Numbered from the stretch's first letter, positions 8,590 through 16,231 are shown. The stretch: DNA of 64,000 bases from JAFAZI01 sp035501255 (GCA_035501255.1 DATJWM010000169.1:1-64000); one strand, 5' to 3'. Notes: generated by a model from the sequence alone, not told the origin. Translations and numbers: made by a program.

Positions 8590-9104
8590 GCCGCATCCCG
8601 ACGGTAGCCGAACCCGGTCCACGACTCGATTCCGACGAGTTCGCCGCGATCGTTGCGGTATTCGACGTCGATCACCCAGAAGCGTCCGATGCCGAGCTTT
8701 GTCTGCTTCTCCGCACTGACCGAACGCAGCCGCTGGCAGGTGCTGATCACGTCACCGGGTCGGACCGGCTCGTAGAAGATCGTCGTGTTGTCGCTCATCA
8801 CGGCTTCCGGGAGCCCGAGCTGATCTTTGAGGTCGAAGTGCACCTGCAGCGGCAGCCGCTGTACGTCCAGACCCGGTGCCCAGTGATGCGGGCGGAACCA
8901 GGTGGACAGCATCGACGGCGCGGCGATCGGGCCGCCGGTGAGCTCCGCGGCCACGTCGTCGTCCCAGTACAGCGGGTTGGCGTTCTCGGTCGATGCGCAC
9001 GAGGTCCAGATGTAGCCGCGTTCGACCGGGAAGTCGCTCGTCTCGTCGTAGCGCGGCACGTCGATCAGCGCGGTGATCGATGCGGGCAGGTCGTCGTCGC
9101 TCAT
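8586..9104 (-). CDS. FAS1-like/MaoC N-terminal-type dehydratase subunit
   Basis: A 172-aa hot-dog protein of the MaoC N-terminal (FAS1-like dehydratase) type. NANPLYWDDDVAAELTGGPI and PSMLSTWFRPHHW near residues 45-75 are typical, and the second half (PGDVISTCQRLRSVSAEKQTKLG) is the usual end of such a fold. It probably provides the substrate-binding half of a hydratase with the ChsH1-like product encoded next. Its ATG overlaps the racemase stop (ATGA), and its own stop overlaps the next start in the same way. It lacks the DUF35 extension of the true ChsH2 subunit. Confidence 0.85.
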   Translation of the reverse strand: MSDDDLPASITALIDVPRYDETSDFPVERGYIWTSCASTENANPLYWDDDVAAELTGGPIAAPSMLSTWFRPHHWAPGLDVQRLPLQVHFDLKDQLGLPEAVMSDNTTIFYEPVRPGDVISTCQRLRSVSAEKQTKLGIGRFWVIDVEYRNDRGELVGIESWTGFGYRRDAA

Positions 9105-10261
9105 GCGATCGCTCCTTCGTCGATGAGCCGGGCGATATCGGCTTCGGCGAGGCCGCAGCGGGCCAGCACCGTCTCGGTGTCGGTGACGCTGCGGTCCGGC
9201 AGGTCGTATCGCTCTGCGCGCTCCGCGCCGGCAAACAGTGGGGCAACCTGCTGCCAGGTCTCGCTGGTGGGTGCGCATGCGGTGGCGTAGACGCCGCGCG
9301 CGGCGAACGAGGTGTCCCCGGCCGCCTCTCGGGCGCTGAGGACCGGGGACACGCAGGTGTCCGCAGGCGCCAGCATCGCGACCCAGTCGTCGCGGGTGCG
9401 GGTGCGGAACGCGCTCGTCAGCGCGGCCCGAGCGGCGTCCTGGACGGTGTCGTCGTACTGGGCGTCGATCCACTCCTCGACGCCGAGCGCCCGGCACAGG
9501 TTCGCCCAGAACTTCGCCTCGATGGCCGCCACTGCCACCCAGCCATCGTCCGCGGTCGGGTAGACGTCGTAGCAGGCATACCGCCCCGAGAGCGGGGCCG
9601 TTGCGGGCAGCTGCTCCGCGCCGGTGGCGAGGACGTCATCGAGCTGCAGGGACATCAAAGCCAGCATGCCGTCGGCGACCGCGACGTCGAGGTAGGCCCC
9701 TTCGCCCGTGGAGGCGCGGGCGACCAGCGCCGCGAGGATTGCCACCACGGCGTGCAAGCCTCCGCCGGCGATGTCCGCGATCGTTGTTCCCGGGATCGGC
9801 GGCTTGCCCCCCTGGGTCGGTTCCGAGCAGGCCAGGTAGCCGCTGACCGCGAGGTAGTTCAGGTCGTGTCCGGCCCACAGCGCACGCTCGCCGGTCTGCC
9901 CGTACCCGCTGGTCGAGCAGTAGACGATGCCCCGATTGCGTCCTTTCACGTCGTCGTAGCTGATCCCGAGACGCTCGACGACACCTGGCCGGTAGCTTTC
10001 GATGAGCACGTCGGCGTGCGCCGCGAGGGTGAGGAACGCCTCCCGACCGGACGCTGACTTCAGGTCGATGAGCACGCGTCGGGTGCCGCGTCCACCGCTG
10101 TAGTAGTGCGGCTTCGGCACGATCTGGACGCCGGCGTCGGTCGGTACCGGGCCGACCTTGATCACCTCCGCGCCGTAGTCGGCGAGCCAACCCGAGGCGC
10201 GCACTGCCGGCCCGACGCTTGCAAGGTCGAGCACGGTCATTCCGTCGAGCAGTCCGGACAT
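9101..10261 (-). CDS. CaiB/BaiF-superfamily protein, alpha-methylacyl-CoA racemase-like
   Basis: A class III CoA-transferase/racemase fold, 386 aa. The three positions that are catalytic in alpha-methylacyl-CoA racemase can be seen: His in AGHDLNYLAVSG, Asp in TIADIAGGGLHA and Glu in VAAIEAKFW. This favours an epimerase that inverts a 2-methyl centre next to the thioester over a CoA-transferase. Such an enzyme is needed before a stereospecific FadE can act on a methyl-branched acyl-CoA. The start ATG at 10261 lies 7 bp after the FadE stop; longer starts would run into that gene. Confidence 0.85.
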   Translation of the reverse strand: MSGLLDGMTVLDLASVGPAVRASGWLADYGAEVIKVGPVPTDAGVQIVPKPHYYSGGRGTRRVLIDLKSASGREAFLTLAAHADVLIESYRPGVVERLGISYDDVKGRNRGIVYCSTSGYGQTGERALWAGHDLNYLAVSGYLACSEPTQGGKPPIPGTTIADIAGGGLHAVVAILAALVARASTGEGAYLDVAVADGMLALMSLQLDDVLATGAEQLPATAPLSGRYACYDVYPTADDGWVAVAAIEAKFWANLCRALGVEEWIDAQYDDTVQDAARAALTSAFRTRTRDDWVAMLAPADTCVSPVLSAREAAGDTSFAARGVYATACAPTSETWQQVAPLFAGAERAERYDLPDRSVTDTETVLARCGLAEADIARLIDEGAIA

Positions 10262-10268
10262 CGGAGCG

Positions 10269-11450
10269 TCAGAAGCTCTTCGGCAAGCCGAGCTTGCGGC
10301 GGGCGATGATGTTCTTTTGAACCTCCGACGTACCCCCACCGATCGTGTCGAGCACCGTGTAGCGGTACGTCGACTCGGCCCGGCCCTTCATCGGCGCATC
10401 CGCGGTGCCGACGCGTAGCTGGGTGCCCGGACCCGCGATGTCCATCGAGGCGTTCGCCAGCTGCTTGGAGAACTCGGTCGCGAACAGTTTGTACTCGCTG
10501 GCCTCGGCGGTCGGTGCCGCACCACCCTTCTGGGACTTCGCGAGGAATCGAAGGCCGAGGACACGCGCGACCTCGGCCCGGGTCGCGAGCTGAGCGATCT
10601 GCGTCCGGACGACCGAGTCGTCCTTGAGCGGCCGGCCGTCACGACGGGCCGTCTTGAGGTAGTCGATCAGGAGCTCGAGGCGGGCGAGCATCGGGGAGAT
10701 GGTGAACATCGTGAACCGCTCGAGGTCGAGAGCTTCGGAGATGTACTGAAACCCGTGGCCGCGCTCGCCCACGACGTAGTCGTTGGAGATCCGGACGTCG
10801 TCGAAGAAGACCTCGTTGGTTCGCTCGTCGCCCATCGTCCAGATCCCTTTGACCGTGATGCCCGGATGGTTCATCGGGATCAGGAACAGCGTGATGCCGG
10901 CGTGCTTGGGCGCCTCGGGGTCCGTGCGGGCGCCGACCCAGTACCAGTCGGCGAAATGCGCGGAGGTGGTCCAGGTCTTCTGGCCGTTGAGGATCCATTC
11001 GTCGCCGTCAAGAACGGCCCGCAACTGCATCGACGCGGCATCGCTGCCCGCGTTGGGCTCGCTGTAGCCGACGGCGAACTCGATCTCGGCGCCCAAGATC
11101 TTCGGCAGGAACTCTGCCTTGAGCGCCTCGCTGCCGTGCCGCAGGACGGTCTTACCGATGATGCCGATCCCTTTGCCGATCTGCGGTCCGCCGCGACGGG
11201 CGAGCGACTCGTTGAGCAGGTATTCATACACGCCGTCGCTGTCCTGGCCGCCCCACTCCTTCGGCCAGGTGATTCCCAGCCAGCCGCGCTCGGCCAGCTT
11301 GCGCATGAACGCGCGTCGTTGTGGCGTGTCGACGACCTGCGCCATGTTCTCGCGGGTCGGGTCGAAGACCTCGGGATCGTCGTTGGCGTCCAGAAAGGCC
11401 TCGACCTCGGCAAGGAACGCGAGCTGGTCCGCGGTGAAGTCGAAGTCCAT
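10269..11450 (-). CDS. acyl-CoA dehydrogenase (FadE), operon head
   Basis: A complete 393-aa acyl-CoA dehydrogenase: N-terminal helices from MDFDFTADQLAFL, the FAD-contact strand VGYSEPNAGSDAASMQLRA near residue 125-145, GQKTWTTSAHFADWYW near 155-170 and the C-terminal TIGGGTSEVQKNIIARR near 370. A Glu in EALDLERFTMF fits the isovaleryl-CoA dehydrogenase-type catalytic base. It is the first gene of the FadE-CaiB-MaoC-MaoC-FadE operon. No Shine-Dalgarno precedes the ATG at 11450. Instead a -10-like TAGACT ends 8 nt before it, suggesting a leaderless mRNA from a promoter embedded in the TetR-type operator. Confidence 0.92.
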   Translation of the reverse strand: MDFDFTADQLAFLAEVEAFLDANDDPEVFDPTRENMAQVVDTPQRRAFMRKLAERGWLGITWPKEWGGQDSDGVYEYLLNESLARRGGPQIGKGIGIIGKTVLRHGSEALKAEFLPKILGAEIEFAVGYSEPNAGSDAASMQLRAVLDGDEWILNGQKTWTTSAHFADWYWVGARTDPEAPKHAGITLFLIPMNHPGITVKGIWTMGDERTNEVFFDDVRISNDYVVGERGHGFQYISEALDLERFTMFTISPMLARLELLIDYLKTARRDGRPLKDDSVVRTQIAQLATRAEVARVLGLRFLAKSQKGGAAPTAEASEYKLFATEFSKQLANASMDIAGPGTQLRVGTADAPMKGRAESTYRYTVLDTIGGGTSEVQKNIIARRKLGLPKSF

Positions 11451-11458
11451 GGCGGGGG

Positions 11459-11487
11459 AGTCTAGCCATTATCTGACGACCCGTCAG
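11459..11487 (-). promoter_or_regulatory. probable leaderless promoter of the FadE operon
   Basis: On the minus strand CTGACG (11487-11482) and TAGACT (11464-11459) are separated by 17 nt, and the ATG follows 8 nt later. The -35-like hexamer is also one arm of the inverted repeat at 11471-11489, so repressor binding would occlude the promoter. Assigned from spacing and resemblance to TTGACA/TANNNT only. Confidence 0.55.
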
Positions 11488-11489
11488 AT
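11471..11489. promoter_or_regulatory. TetR-type operator, copy 1
   Basis: ATCTGACG-ACC-CGTCAGAT is a perfect inverted repeat with 8-bp arms. The same arms and spacer length occur at 16213-16231 in the SDR/echA20 promoter. It covers the -35 and spacer of the FadE operon promoter. The likely binder is the TetR protein encoded at 14768-15451. Confidence 0.75.
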
Positions 11490-11517
11490 TCACCCGGATT
11501 GCCCCAGGTTTTCTCCT

Positions 11518-11544
11518 AACAGTTGAGTGTTTCGCTCAACTGTT
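11518..11544. promoter_or_regulatory. inverted repeat upstream of the XRE regulator
   Basis: AACAGTTGAG-N7-CTCAACTGTT has perfect 10-bp arms and lies 38 bp before the ATG at 11583. It is followed by a second, shorter dyad around GAATTC (GTTGA...TCAAC). HTH_XRE proteins often bind such dyads and control their own gene, so this is the best candidate operator for the downstream regulator. It could also form a stem-loop, but no T-run follows. Confidence 0.5.
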
Positions 11545-11582
11545 GATTGAATTCAACCGGCCCTCGGATCCACCCTGGTGCC

Positions 11583-12194
11583 ATGAGCGAAAACAGTGAA
11601 GGACCAGTCGTGACGAGTACCACGGTCGGGGAACGGATCACCGAGGCACGCAAGGCCCGGGGATGGAACCAGCAGGATCTGGCCGACCAGGTCGGCGTGA
11701 CCTTTCAGGCCGTGTCCAAATGGGAGACCGGCGCCTCGATGCCCGACGTGGGGCTTCTCGTCGCCATCGCCTCGGCCCTGGAGATGAGCACCGACGCATT
11801 GCTGACCGGGAAGGGTCTCGGCGCCGATAACGGCCCTGCCCCGGAACCGCGGACGCAGTGGGGCCGGATCACCGGCACGGTCACCAAGGACATCCACGGT
11901 GACACCGGCACGGTGGTCGGCACGGTCGAGGCGGATATCTACGGAGACGTGAAGGGCGACATCGTCGGAACGGTGCGCTCGATCCACGGCAACGTGGAGG
12001 GATCCGTCGTCGGCATCGTGACGGGCAGCATCGACGGGTACGTCGGCAAGAACCTGATGGGCGTCGTGCAGGGGCGGGTGAAGCTCGGCGTGCGCGGCAA
12101 GATCCGGGGCACCATCGTTGGCGACGGGATCAACGTCGACGCGACCAAGGGCGAAGAGATCGCCGCGAAGGTCGCGCGCCGTACCAAGCGCTGA
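11583..12194 (+). CDS. XRE-family regulator fused to a beta-solenoid-like repeat domain
   Basis: A 203-aa two-part protein. Residues about 12-68 form a standard Cro/C1 helix-turn-helix (GERITEARKARGWNQQDLAD, then VTFQAVSKWETGASMPD). Residues about 95-190 consist of Gly/Val-rich repeats of roughly 15-16 residues (GTVVGTVEADIYGDV, KGDIVGTVRSIHGNV, EGSVVGIVTGSIDGYV, RGKIRGTIVGDGINV). These look like the stacked short strands of bactofilin or other polymer-forming cytoskeletal beta-solenoids. The repeat may drive oligomerisation or sense a surface; function is unknown. ATG at 11583 is preferred over a TTG at 11547. The neighbours on both sides are fadE genes. Confidence 0.85.
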   Translation: MSENSEGPVVTSTTVGERITEARKARGWNQQDLADQVGVTFQAVSKWETGASMPDVGLLVAIASALEMSTDALLTGKGLGADNGPAPEPRTQWGRITGTVTKDIHGDTGTVVGTVEADIYGDVKGDIVGTVRSIHGNVEGSVVGIVTGSIDGYVGKNLMGVVQGRVKLGVRGKIRGTIVGDGINVDATKGEEIAAKVARRTKR

Positions 12195-12229
12195 CGGCCG
12201 CTTCCGGTCGACCACTACGATCGCCGACG

Positions 12230-13267
12230 ATGGACTTCACCTTCACGGCCGACCAGCAAGATCTGCGGCGCGCCTTAGCGGACGTCTCCGCCGACCACTG
12301 CGGCCCCGAGCAGGTGCGAGCGGCGATTGCGGCGGGTGCCTACGACGCCGACCTGGCCCGGCTGCTGTCCGTCGAGCTCGGCCTGGCCGGGTTCGCGGTC
12401 GGTGAAGCAGCGGGTGGCGCCGGTGGGTCCTTCGTCGATGCCGCCGTCGTCATCGAAGAGGCGGGTGCCGCGCTGTGGCCGGCCCCGATCACCTCCGCCG
12501 TCGTCGGCGCAGTGGTGCTCGACCGCAGCGCGGCGCCGGATGCGCTGGTCGCGTCGGTCGCAAGCGGCGATGCGGTCGCGATCGTCGTCCCCGCGGCCGA
12601 GGTGGGCAGCGATGGCAGCGTGCTGTCGGGTACGGCGGAGCACGTCGTCGACGGTCATCGGGCTGACGTCCTGGTGGTCGCCACTCCCGACGGCTTGTGG
12701 TGGGTGGACTCGGGAACCCGCGGGGTCACCGTTGGTGCAGGGCCGAGTCTCGACCTGACCCGTTGGCACGCGACCGTCACCTTCGACCGCGCTGCCGCAA
12801 CGCGGATCGGCGATCCGCAGGATGCCGACCGAGCGATCGATCTGCTGCGCGTTGCGCTGTCTGTCGAGGCGGTGGGCGTCGGTCGACACTGCCTCGCCTC
12901 GACCGTGAACTACCTCAAGACGCGGGTCCAGTTCGGAAAGCCGATCGGGTCGTTCCAGGCGTTGCAGCATCGGTGCGCCGATCTGGCCGTTGCGCTGGAG
13001 GCCGCGGCCTCCACGGCGTACTACGCGGCCTGGGCGGCTGCCGCCTCGCCCGCAGAGCTCCCGGTCGTCGCGCCGCTCGCGAAAGCGGTCTGCACCGATT
13101 CGGCGTACCGGATCGCGTCCGAGACGATCCAGCTGCATGGTGGGATCGGCTTCACCTGGGAGCACGAAGCGCACCTGTACTTCAAGCGTGCGACCGCCCT
13201 GCGGCTTGTTCTCGGTGACGCACACGAGCAACGGCGCGTCGTCGCCGAGCGCGCGGGTCTGAAGTAA
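12230..13267 (+). CDS. acyl-CoA dehydrogenase (FadE)
   Basis: A 345-aa acyl-CoA dehydrogenase, shorter than the 380-400 aa norm. The C-terminal domain is well conserved: NYLKTRVQFGKPIGSFQALQ near residue 225-245 and IQLHGGIGFTWEHEAHLYFK near 305. The middle beta domain is shortened and the C-terminal YEGT motif is missing (TALRLVLGDAHEQ). Such reduced FadE proteins usually pair with a full-length FadE; the one at 10269-11450 is the nearest. It follows the XRE gene by 35 bp in the same direction. TACGAT at 12216-12221 lies 8 nt ahead of the ATG and could be the -10 of its own leaderless promoter. Confidence 0.88.
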   Translation: MDFTFTADQQDLRRALADVSADHCGPEQVRAAIAAGAYDADLARLLSVELGLAGFAVGEAAGGAGGSFVDAAVVIEEAGAALWPAPITSAVVGAVVLDRSAAPDALVASVASGDAVAIVVPAAEVGSDGSVLSGTAEHVVDGHRADVLVVATPDGLWWVDSGTRGVTVGAGPSLDLTRWHATVTFDRAAATRIGDPQDADRAIDLLRVALSVEAVGVGRHCLASTVNYLKTRVQFGKPIGSFQALQHRCADLAVALEAAASTAYYAAWAAAASPAELPVVAPLAKAVCTDSAYRIASETIQLHGGIGFTWEHEAHLYFKRATALRLVLGDAHEQRRVVAERAGLK

Positions 13268-13364
13268 CCCTCGCTCGCCCCCGGTCAGTCGCGGTTGCGC
13301 TGCGGGCCTCGGCGTGATCGGCTTGTCGGCACCGGGCGGTCGCGTGAGGATGTGGGGAGCACGC

Positions 13365-14753
13365 ATGAGGTCAGTGCTGGGCGGCGTGGGCCTTGTCGGG
13401 GTCGTCGCGTTGTCAGTCGCGGTGCCGATTGCCACCCCCGCGAACGCTGTTGTGACCTCGGCAACGATCCACGGCACGGTCGACGGAGTCAGCGGGCCGC
13501 TGCAGGACGTGCTGGTGTCGGCGGTCACCGCGACGTCCGGGGGCACGACCGGCGGGTCGGCGTACACCGACGCAAGTGGTGGTTACAGCTTCACAGTGAC
13601 GCCTGCGGGGGACTACTACCTCGCCTTCAACGGGTCGCTCGCCGTGCCCGGCGGCCCTGGCTACAGCACCTTGTGGTTCACCAGCACCGGTGGATCGTTG
13701 GACGTCGATCAAGCCGCAGCGGTCTCACTTGCCGAGGGCAGCTCAGTCGAGGAAGACGTCACGATTCCCGGTGACGGCACTCTCACCGGAACGGTGACCG
13801 ACGCCACGACGGACCAGCCGATCTCGTCAGTCGACGTCCAAGCACTGGGGGTCAGCAGCAAGGCCTTCCTCGGTTCGACGTTCACGGCAGCCGACGGCAC
13901 CTACACCTTGACCCACGTGCCGCCGGTTGCGGTGAAGATCTGGTTCGAATCCAATGACAACAAGCACTTCATTTACCAGTACTACGGAGGTGGTCTGCTC
14001 GCCAGCGAAGGGACATCCGTCACCGCCACCACGAACGCGACGACGGGCAACATCAACGGATCGCTGCTCGCCCTCGCGCATGTCGCTGGCCAGGTGGGTC
14101 AGGCCGGAGGCGGCGCACCTCATCCGGTGACCGCATCCGCCTTGGACTCCACCGGCAACGTGGTCGGGGTCGCGACCACCAACAGCGCCTACGACTACAC
14201 GGTTCCGGTCCCGGCCGGGGTTCCCCTCCGGGTGAAGTTCGCGAGCTCATCCGGGTCAACGTATGCCACCCAGTATTTCGACAACCGGCCGTCGCTGTCG
14301 TGTGCCGACAAGATCACGCTTTCCGATCTCGGCACCAAGATCATCGACCCCGTAATGACAACATCGGCGGCCAAGCTGACCCCCTGCGGCTCGGGCGGCA
14401 CTGGGCCTAGCGCTGCTCAGATCAAGACCTCGCTCGGCAAGCAGCTGGTCCCAACCGGCAAGAAGGCGGCCATCAGCCGCGTACTCAGCAATGGCGGATA
14501 CCGCTACGCGTTCACGGCGCTCGAGGCCGGCAAGGTGTCGATCACCTGGCAGGACGCCAAGAAGATCGTCGCGACCGGCAAGGTCACGTTCACTGCAAAG
14601 GGATCGAAGCCGCTCGCGGTCAGCCTGACGAAGAAGGGCAAGCAGATCCTGAAGAACGCCGGCAGTTCTGTGAAGTTGACCGCGAAGGGATCATTCACCC
14701 CGCCGTCACAGCCGGCGGTGACGGTGACGAAGTCCTTCACGCTGCATCACTAG
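13365..14753 (+). CDS. secreted protein with carboxypeptidase-regulatory-like domains
   Basis: A 462-aa exported protein. The ATG at 13365 has GGGGAG 5 nt upstream. A signal peptide (MRSVLGGVGLVGVVALSVAV, cleavage near ANA at about residue 30) is followed by three beta-sandwich modules of the CarboxypepD_reg kind: IHGTVDGVSGPLQDV near 40, LTGTVTDATTDQPISSVDV near 145 and HVAGQVGQAGGGAPHPVTA near 245. A Lys- and Thr-rich C-terminal part near 350-460 (KVTFTAKGSKPLAVSLTKKG) resembles bacterial surface Ig-like domains. It is probably extracellular and structural or adhesive; no catalytic motif is seen. It stops 14 bp from the convergent TetR gene. Confidence 0.8.
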   Translation: MRSVLGGVGLVGVVALSVAVPIATPANAVVTSATIHGTVDGVSGPLQDVLVSAVTATSGGTTGGSAYTDASGGYSFTVTPAGDYYLAFNGSLAVPGGPGYSTLWFTSTGGSLDVDQAAAVSLAEGSSVEEDVTIPGDGTLTGTVTDATTDQPISSVDVQALGVSSKAFLGSTFTAADGTYTLTHVPPVAVKIWFESNDNKHFIYQYYGGGLLASEGTSVTATTNATTGNINGSLLALAHVAGQVGQAGGGAPHPVTASALDSTGNVVGVATTNSAYDYTVPVPAGVPLRVKFASSSGSTYATQYFDNRPSLSCADKITLSDLGTKIIDPVMTTSAAKLTPCGSGGTGPSAAQIKTSLGKQLVPTGKKAAISRVLSNGGYRYAFTALEAGKVSITWQDAKKIVATGKVTFTAKGSKPLAVSLTKKGKQILKNAGSSVKLTAKGSFTPPSQPAVTVTKSFTLHH

Positions 14754-14773
14754 CGCACGCTGCATCACTAGCG
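14738..14773. repeat. 18-bp perfect tandem duplication across two convergent stop codons
   Basis: CACGCTGCATCACTAGCG occurs twice back to back (14738-14755 and 14756-14773). The first copy holds the last codons and TAG of the secreted protein. The second copy holds the stop of the convergent TetR gene (complement of CTA at 14768-14770). It appears to be a recent slippage duplication that may have separated two genes that formerly overlapped. Confidence 0.8.
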
Positions 14774-15451
14774 TTTAGGGATCCTCGGTCCGTTCACGCC
14801 CCAGTAGATCAGCCGGATCATCGCTTCGCGCACGTCCGGGAACGGGATGTCCCACGCCTCGAAGCCGCCCTGGTGCCCGGCCATCTGGGGGAGAAGGCCG
14901 ATGAGCGATCCGGACATCGCCATCGGATTGATGCCGCAATCGCTGCCCTGGACGGCCTCGATCTCGGCCGCGAGCGCTCGAGTCATCCCGTTCAGAAGCG
15001 TCCCGCGAGTGTGGCGGAACCGCTTGTCGCCTTCGGTCGAGAGCAGGTCGAGCACCCGAAGGGTGGGGCGGTGCGACTGCCAGAACTCGATGAACCCGTC
15101 GACGAGCGCTTCGGCGGAGGTGACGCCGGCGGTGCCCCGCCAAGGCTTGCCGGTGATGAGCTGGGTCAGCGCGTCGCTCTCGGTCACCGCCTGCTCGGCG
15201 ACGGCGAGGAGAACCGCCTCGAGATCGACGAAGTACTGGTAGAAGGTCGCGGGGGAGGTGCCGGCCGCGCGGGTGATGTCGGTGACCTTCAGATCGCGGT
15301 ACGGCGTCGAGCCCAGTAGTTCGATCGTGCACTCCAGCAGCCGTTGGCGGGTTGCGAGCCCGCGTCGGCCCGGCACCCGCCCATCGACCGCGCGCAGCGG
15401 AGTGTCGGTGTGGGCCACTGGGGGATCGTAATGCCTGCCCGGGTCACTCAC
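14768..15451 (-). CDS. TetR-family regulator, candidate local regulator of the ipd block
   Basis: A TetR-family protein of 227 aa. The HTH lies near residues 30-80 (RQRLLECTIELLGSTPYRDL, then VTDITRAAGTSPATFYQYF), and the C-terminal ligand domain is about 140 aa. The GTG at 15451 is chosen because it overlaps the stop of the upstream SDR gene by 8 nt; a second GTG at 15418 is possible. It is the second gene of an SDR-tetR operon divergent from echA20-ipdABC. It is not KstR2-like in sequence. Because its own promoter carries the ATCTGACG-N3-CGTCAGAT repeat, it probably regulates itself, the ipd block and the FadE operon at 11450. Confidence 0.85.
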   Translation of the reverse strand: MSDPGRHYDPPVAHTDTPLRAVDGRVPGRRGLATRQRLLECTIELLGSTPYRDLKVTDITRAAGTSPATFYQYFVDLEAVLLAVAEQAVTESDALTQLITGKPWRGTAGVTSAEALVDGFIEFWQSHRPTLRVLDLLSTEGDKRFRHTRGTLLNGMTRALAAEIEAVQGSDCGINPMAMSGSLIGLLPQMAGHQGGFEAWDIPFPDVREAMIRLIYWGVNGPRIPKR

Positions 15452-16193
15452 GTGACGCCGCAGCGAGGAACGGTGGCGGCTCACCACCCCCGTGCACCTC
15501 GATGTTGGCACCGGTGACGTAGCCCGCCTCCGAGGTCGCGAGAAACAGGCAGACGCTCGCAACGTCGCCGGGTTGAACCATGCGCTTCATCGGCATCGTG
15601 TCGGCGACGCGAGCGACCCCGTCAGCGTCACCGTAGAAGAGGTCGGACTGCTCGGTCTGGAGATAGCCGACCGTGACCATGTTGACCCGCACGGCCGGAG
15701 CCCATTCCATCGCGAGTGTCCGGGTGAGGTTCGCCAACCCCGCTTTAGCTGCGCCGTAGATGGCCGCACCCGGTGAGGGACGCTGGCCGGACAGGCTGCC
15801 GATGTTGATGATGCCGCCGCCACCGGGTTGGTCGGACATCGCTCGGTACGCCGCCTGAGCGACGTACAGCGGTGCGAGCAGGTTGAGAGCGAGGATCTTC
15901 TCCGCGAATCGTGGCGACATGTCCGCCGAGTTCGCCGGGGGAGCGCCGCCGGCGTTGTTGACCGCGAGATCGATCCGGCCGAACCGGGCAACCGTCTCCT
16001 CCACGACGCCCGAGGCCGCCACCGGGTCGCGCAAGTCGGCCGCGATGAAGTCCTCGCCGGCGTTCTCCGGGGCCGTCCGCGCGCACGTCATCACCCCCGC
16101 ACCCGCAGCCCGGAATGCTTCCGCCAGACCGCGGCCGAGACCCTTCGTCCCGCCGGTGATCAACACGACGCGGCCGCTCAAGTCGACACTCAT
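15444..16193 (-). CDS. short-chain dehydrogenase/reductase (Rv3548c/Rv3549c-like)
   Basis: A classical SDR of 249 aa. TGGTKGLGRG near residue 14 binds NAD(P), NNAGG lies near 85, and the catalytic Tyr and Lys are in AAIYGAAKAGLANL near 155, with Ser in INIGSLSGQ near 140. An SDR divergent from echA20-ipdA-ipdB-ipdC matches the gene order Rv3549c-Rv3550-Rv3551-Rv3552-Rv3553 of M. tuberculosis. A role in steroid C/D-ring breakdown is therefore likely, probably oxidation of a hydroxyacyl-CoA. The ATG at 16193 lies 7 nt from a -10-like element, without a Shine-Dalgarno; the next gene overlaps its stop. Confidence 0.88.
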   Translation of the reverse strand: MSVDLSGRVVLITGGTKGLGRGLAEAFRAAGAGVMTCARTAPENAGEDFIAADLRDPVAASGVVEETVARFGRIDLAVNNAGGAPPANSADMSPRFAEKILALNLLAPLYVAQAAYRAMSDQPGGGGIINIGSLSGQRPSPGAAIYGAAKAGLANLTRTLAMEWAPAVRVNMVTVGYLQTEQSDLFYGDADGVARVADTMPMKRMVQPGDVASVCLFLATSEAGYVTGANIEVHGGGEPPPFLAAASRE

Positions 16194-16200
16194 CCGTATA

Positions 16201-16229
16201 TCGTTACACCGCATCTGACGCCACGTCAG
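16201..16229 (-). promoter_or_regulatory. probable leaderless promoter of the SDR-tetR operon
   Basis: On the minus strand CTGACG (16229-16224), a 17-nt spacer and TAACGA (16206-16201) end 7 nt before the ATG at 16193. The -35 hexamer is one arm of the operator. The arrangement repeats that of the FadE operon promoter at 11459-11487. Confidence 0.5.
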
Positions 16230-16231
16230 AT
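16213..16231. promoter_or_regulatory. TetR-type operator, copy 2 (divergent SDR/echA20 region)
   Basis: ATCTGACG-CCA-CGTCAGAT has the same 8-bp arms and 3-nt spacer as the site at 11471-11489. It lies in the 61-bp gap between the SDR (minus) and echA20 (plus) starts and could control both. No KstR2-type motif (AnCAAGnnCTTGnT) is visible in the gap, although that regulator controls the equivalent locus in mycobacteria. Confidence 0.75.

Noticed and set aside
11518..11544. Second HAIR element
   Set aside because: The TTGAGT and CTCAA half-sites are similar to HAIR, but the half-site spacing is 5 and not 7, and the arms extend in other bases. It fits better as an operator of the adjacent XRE gene.
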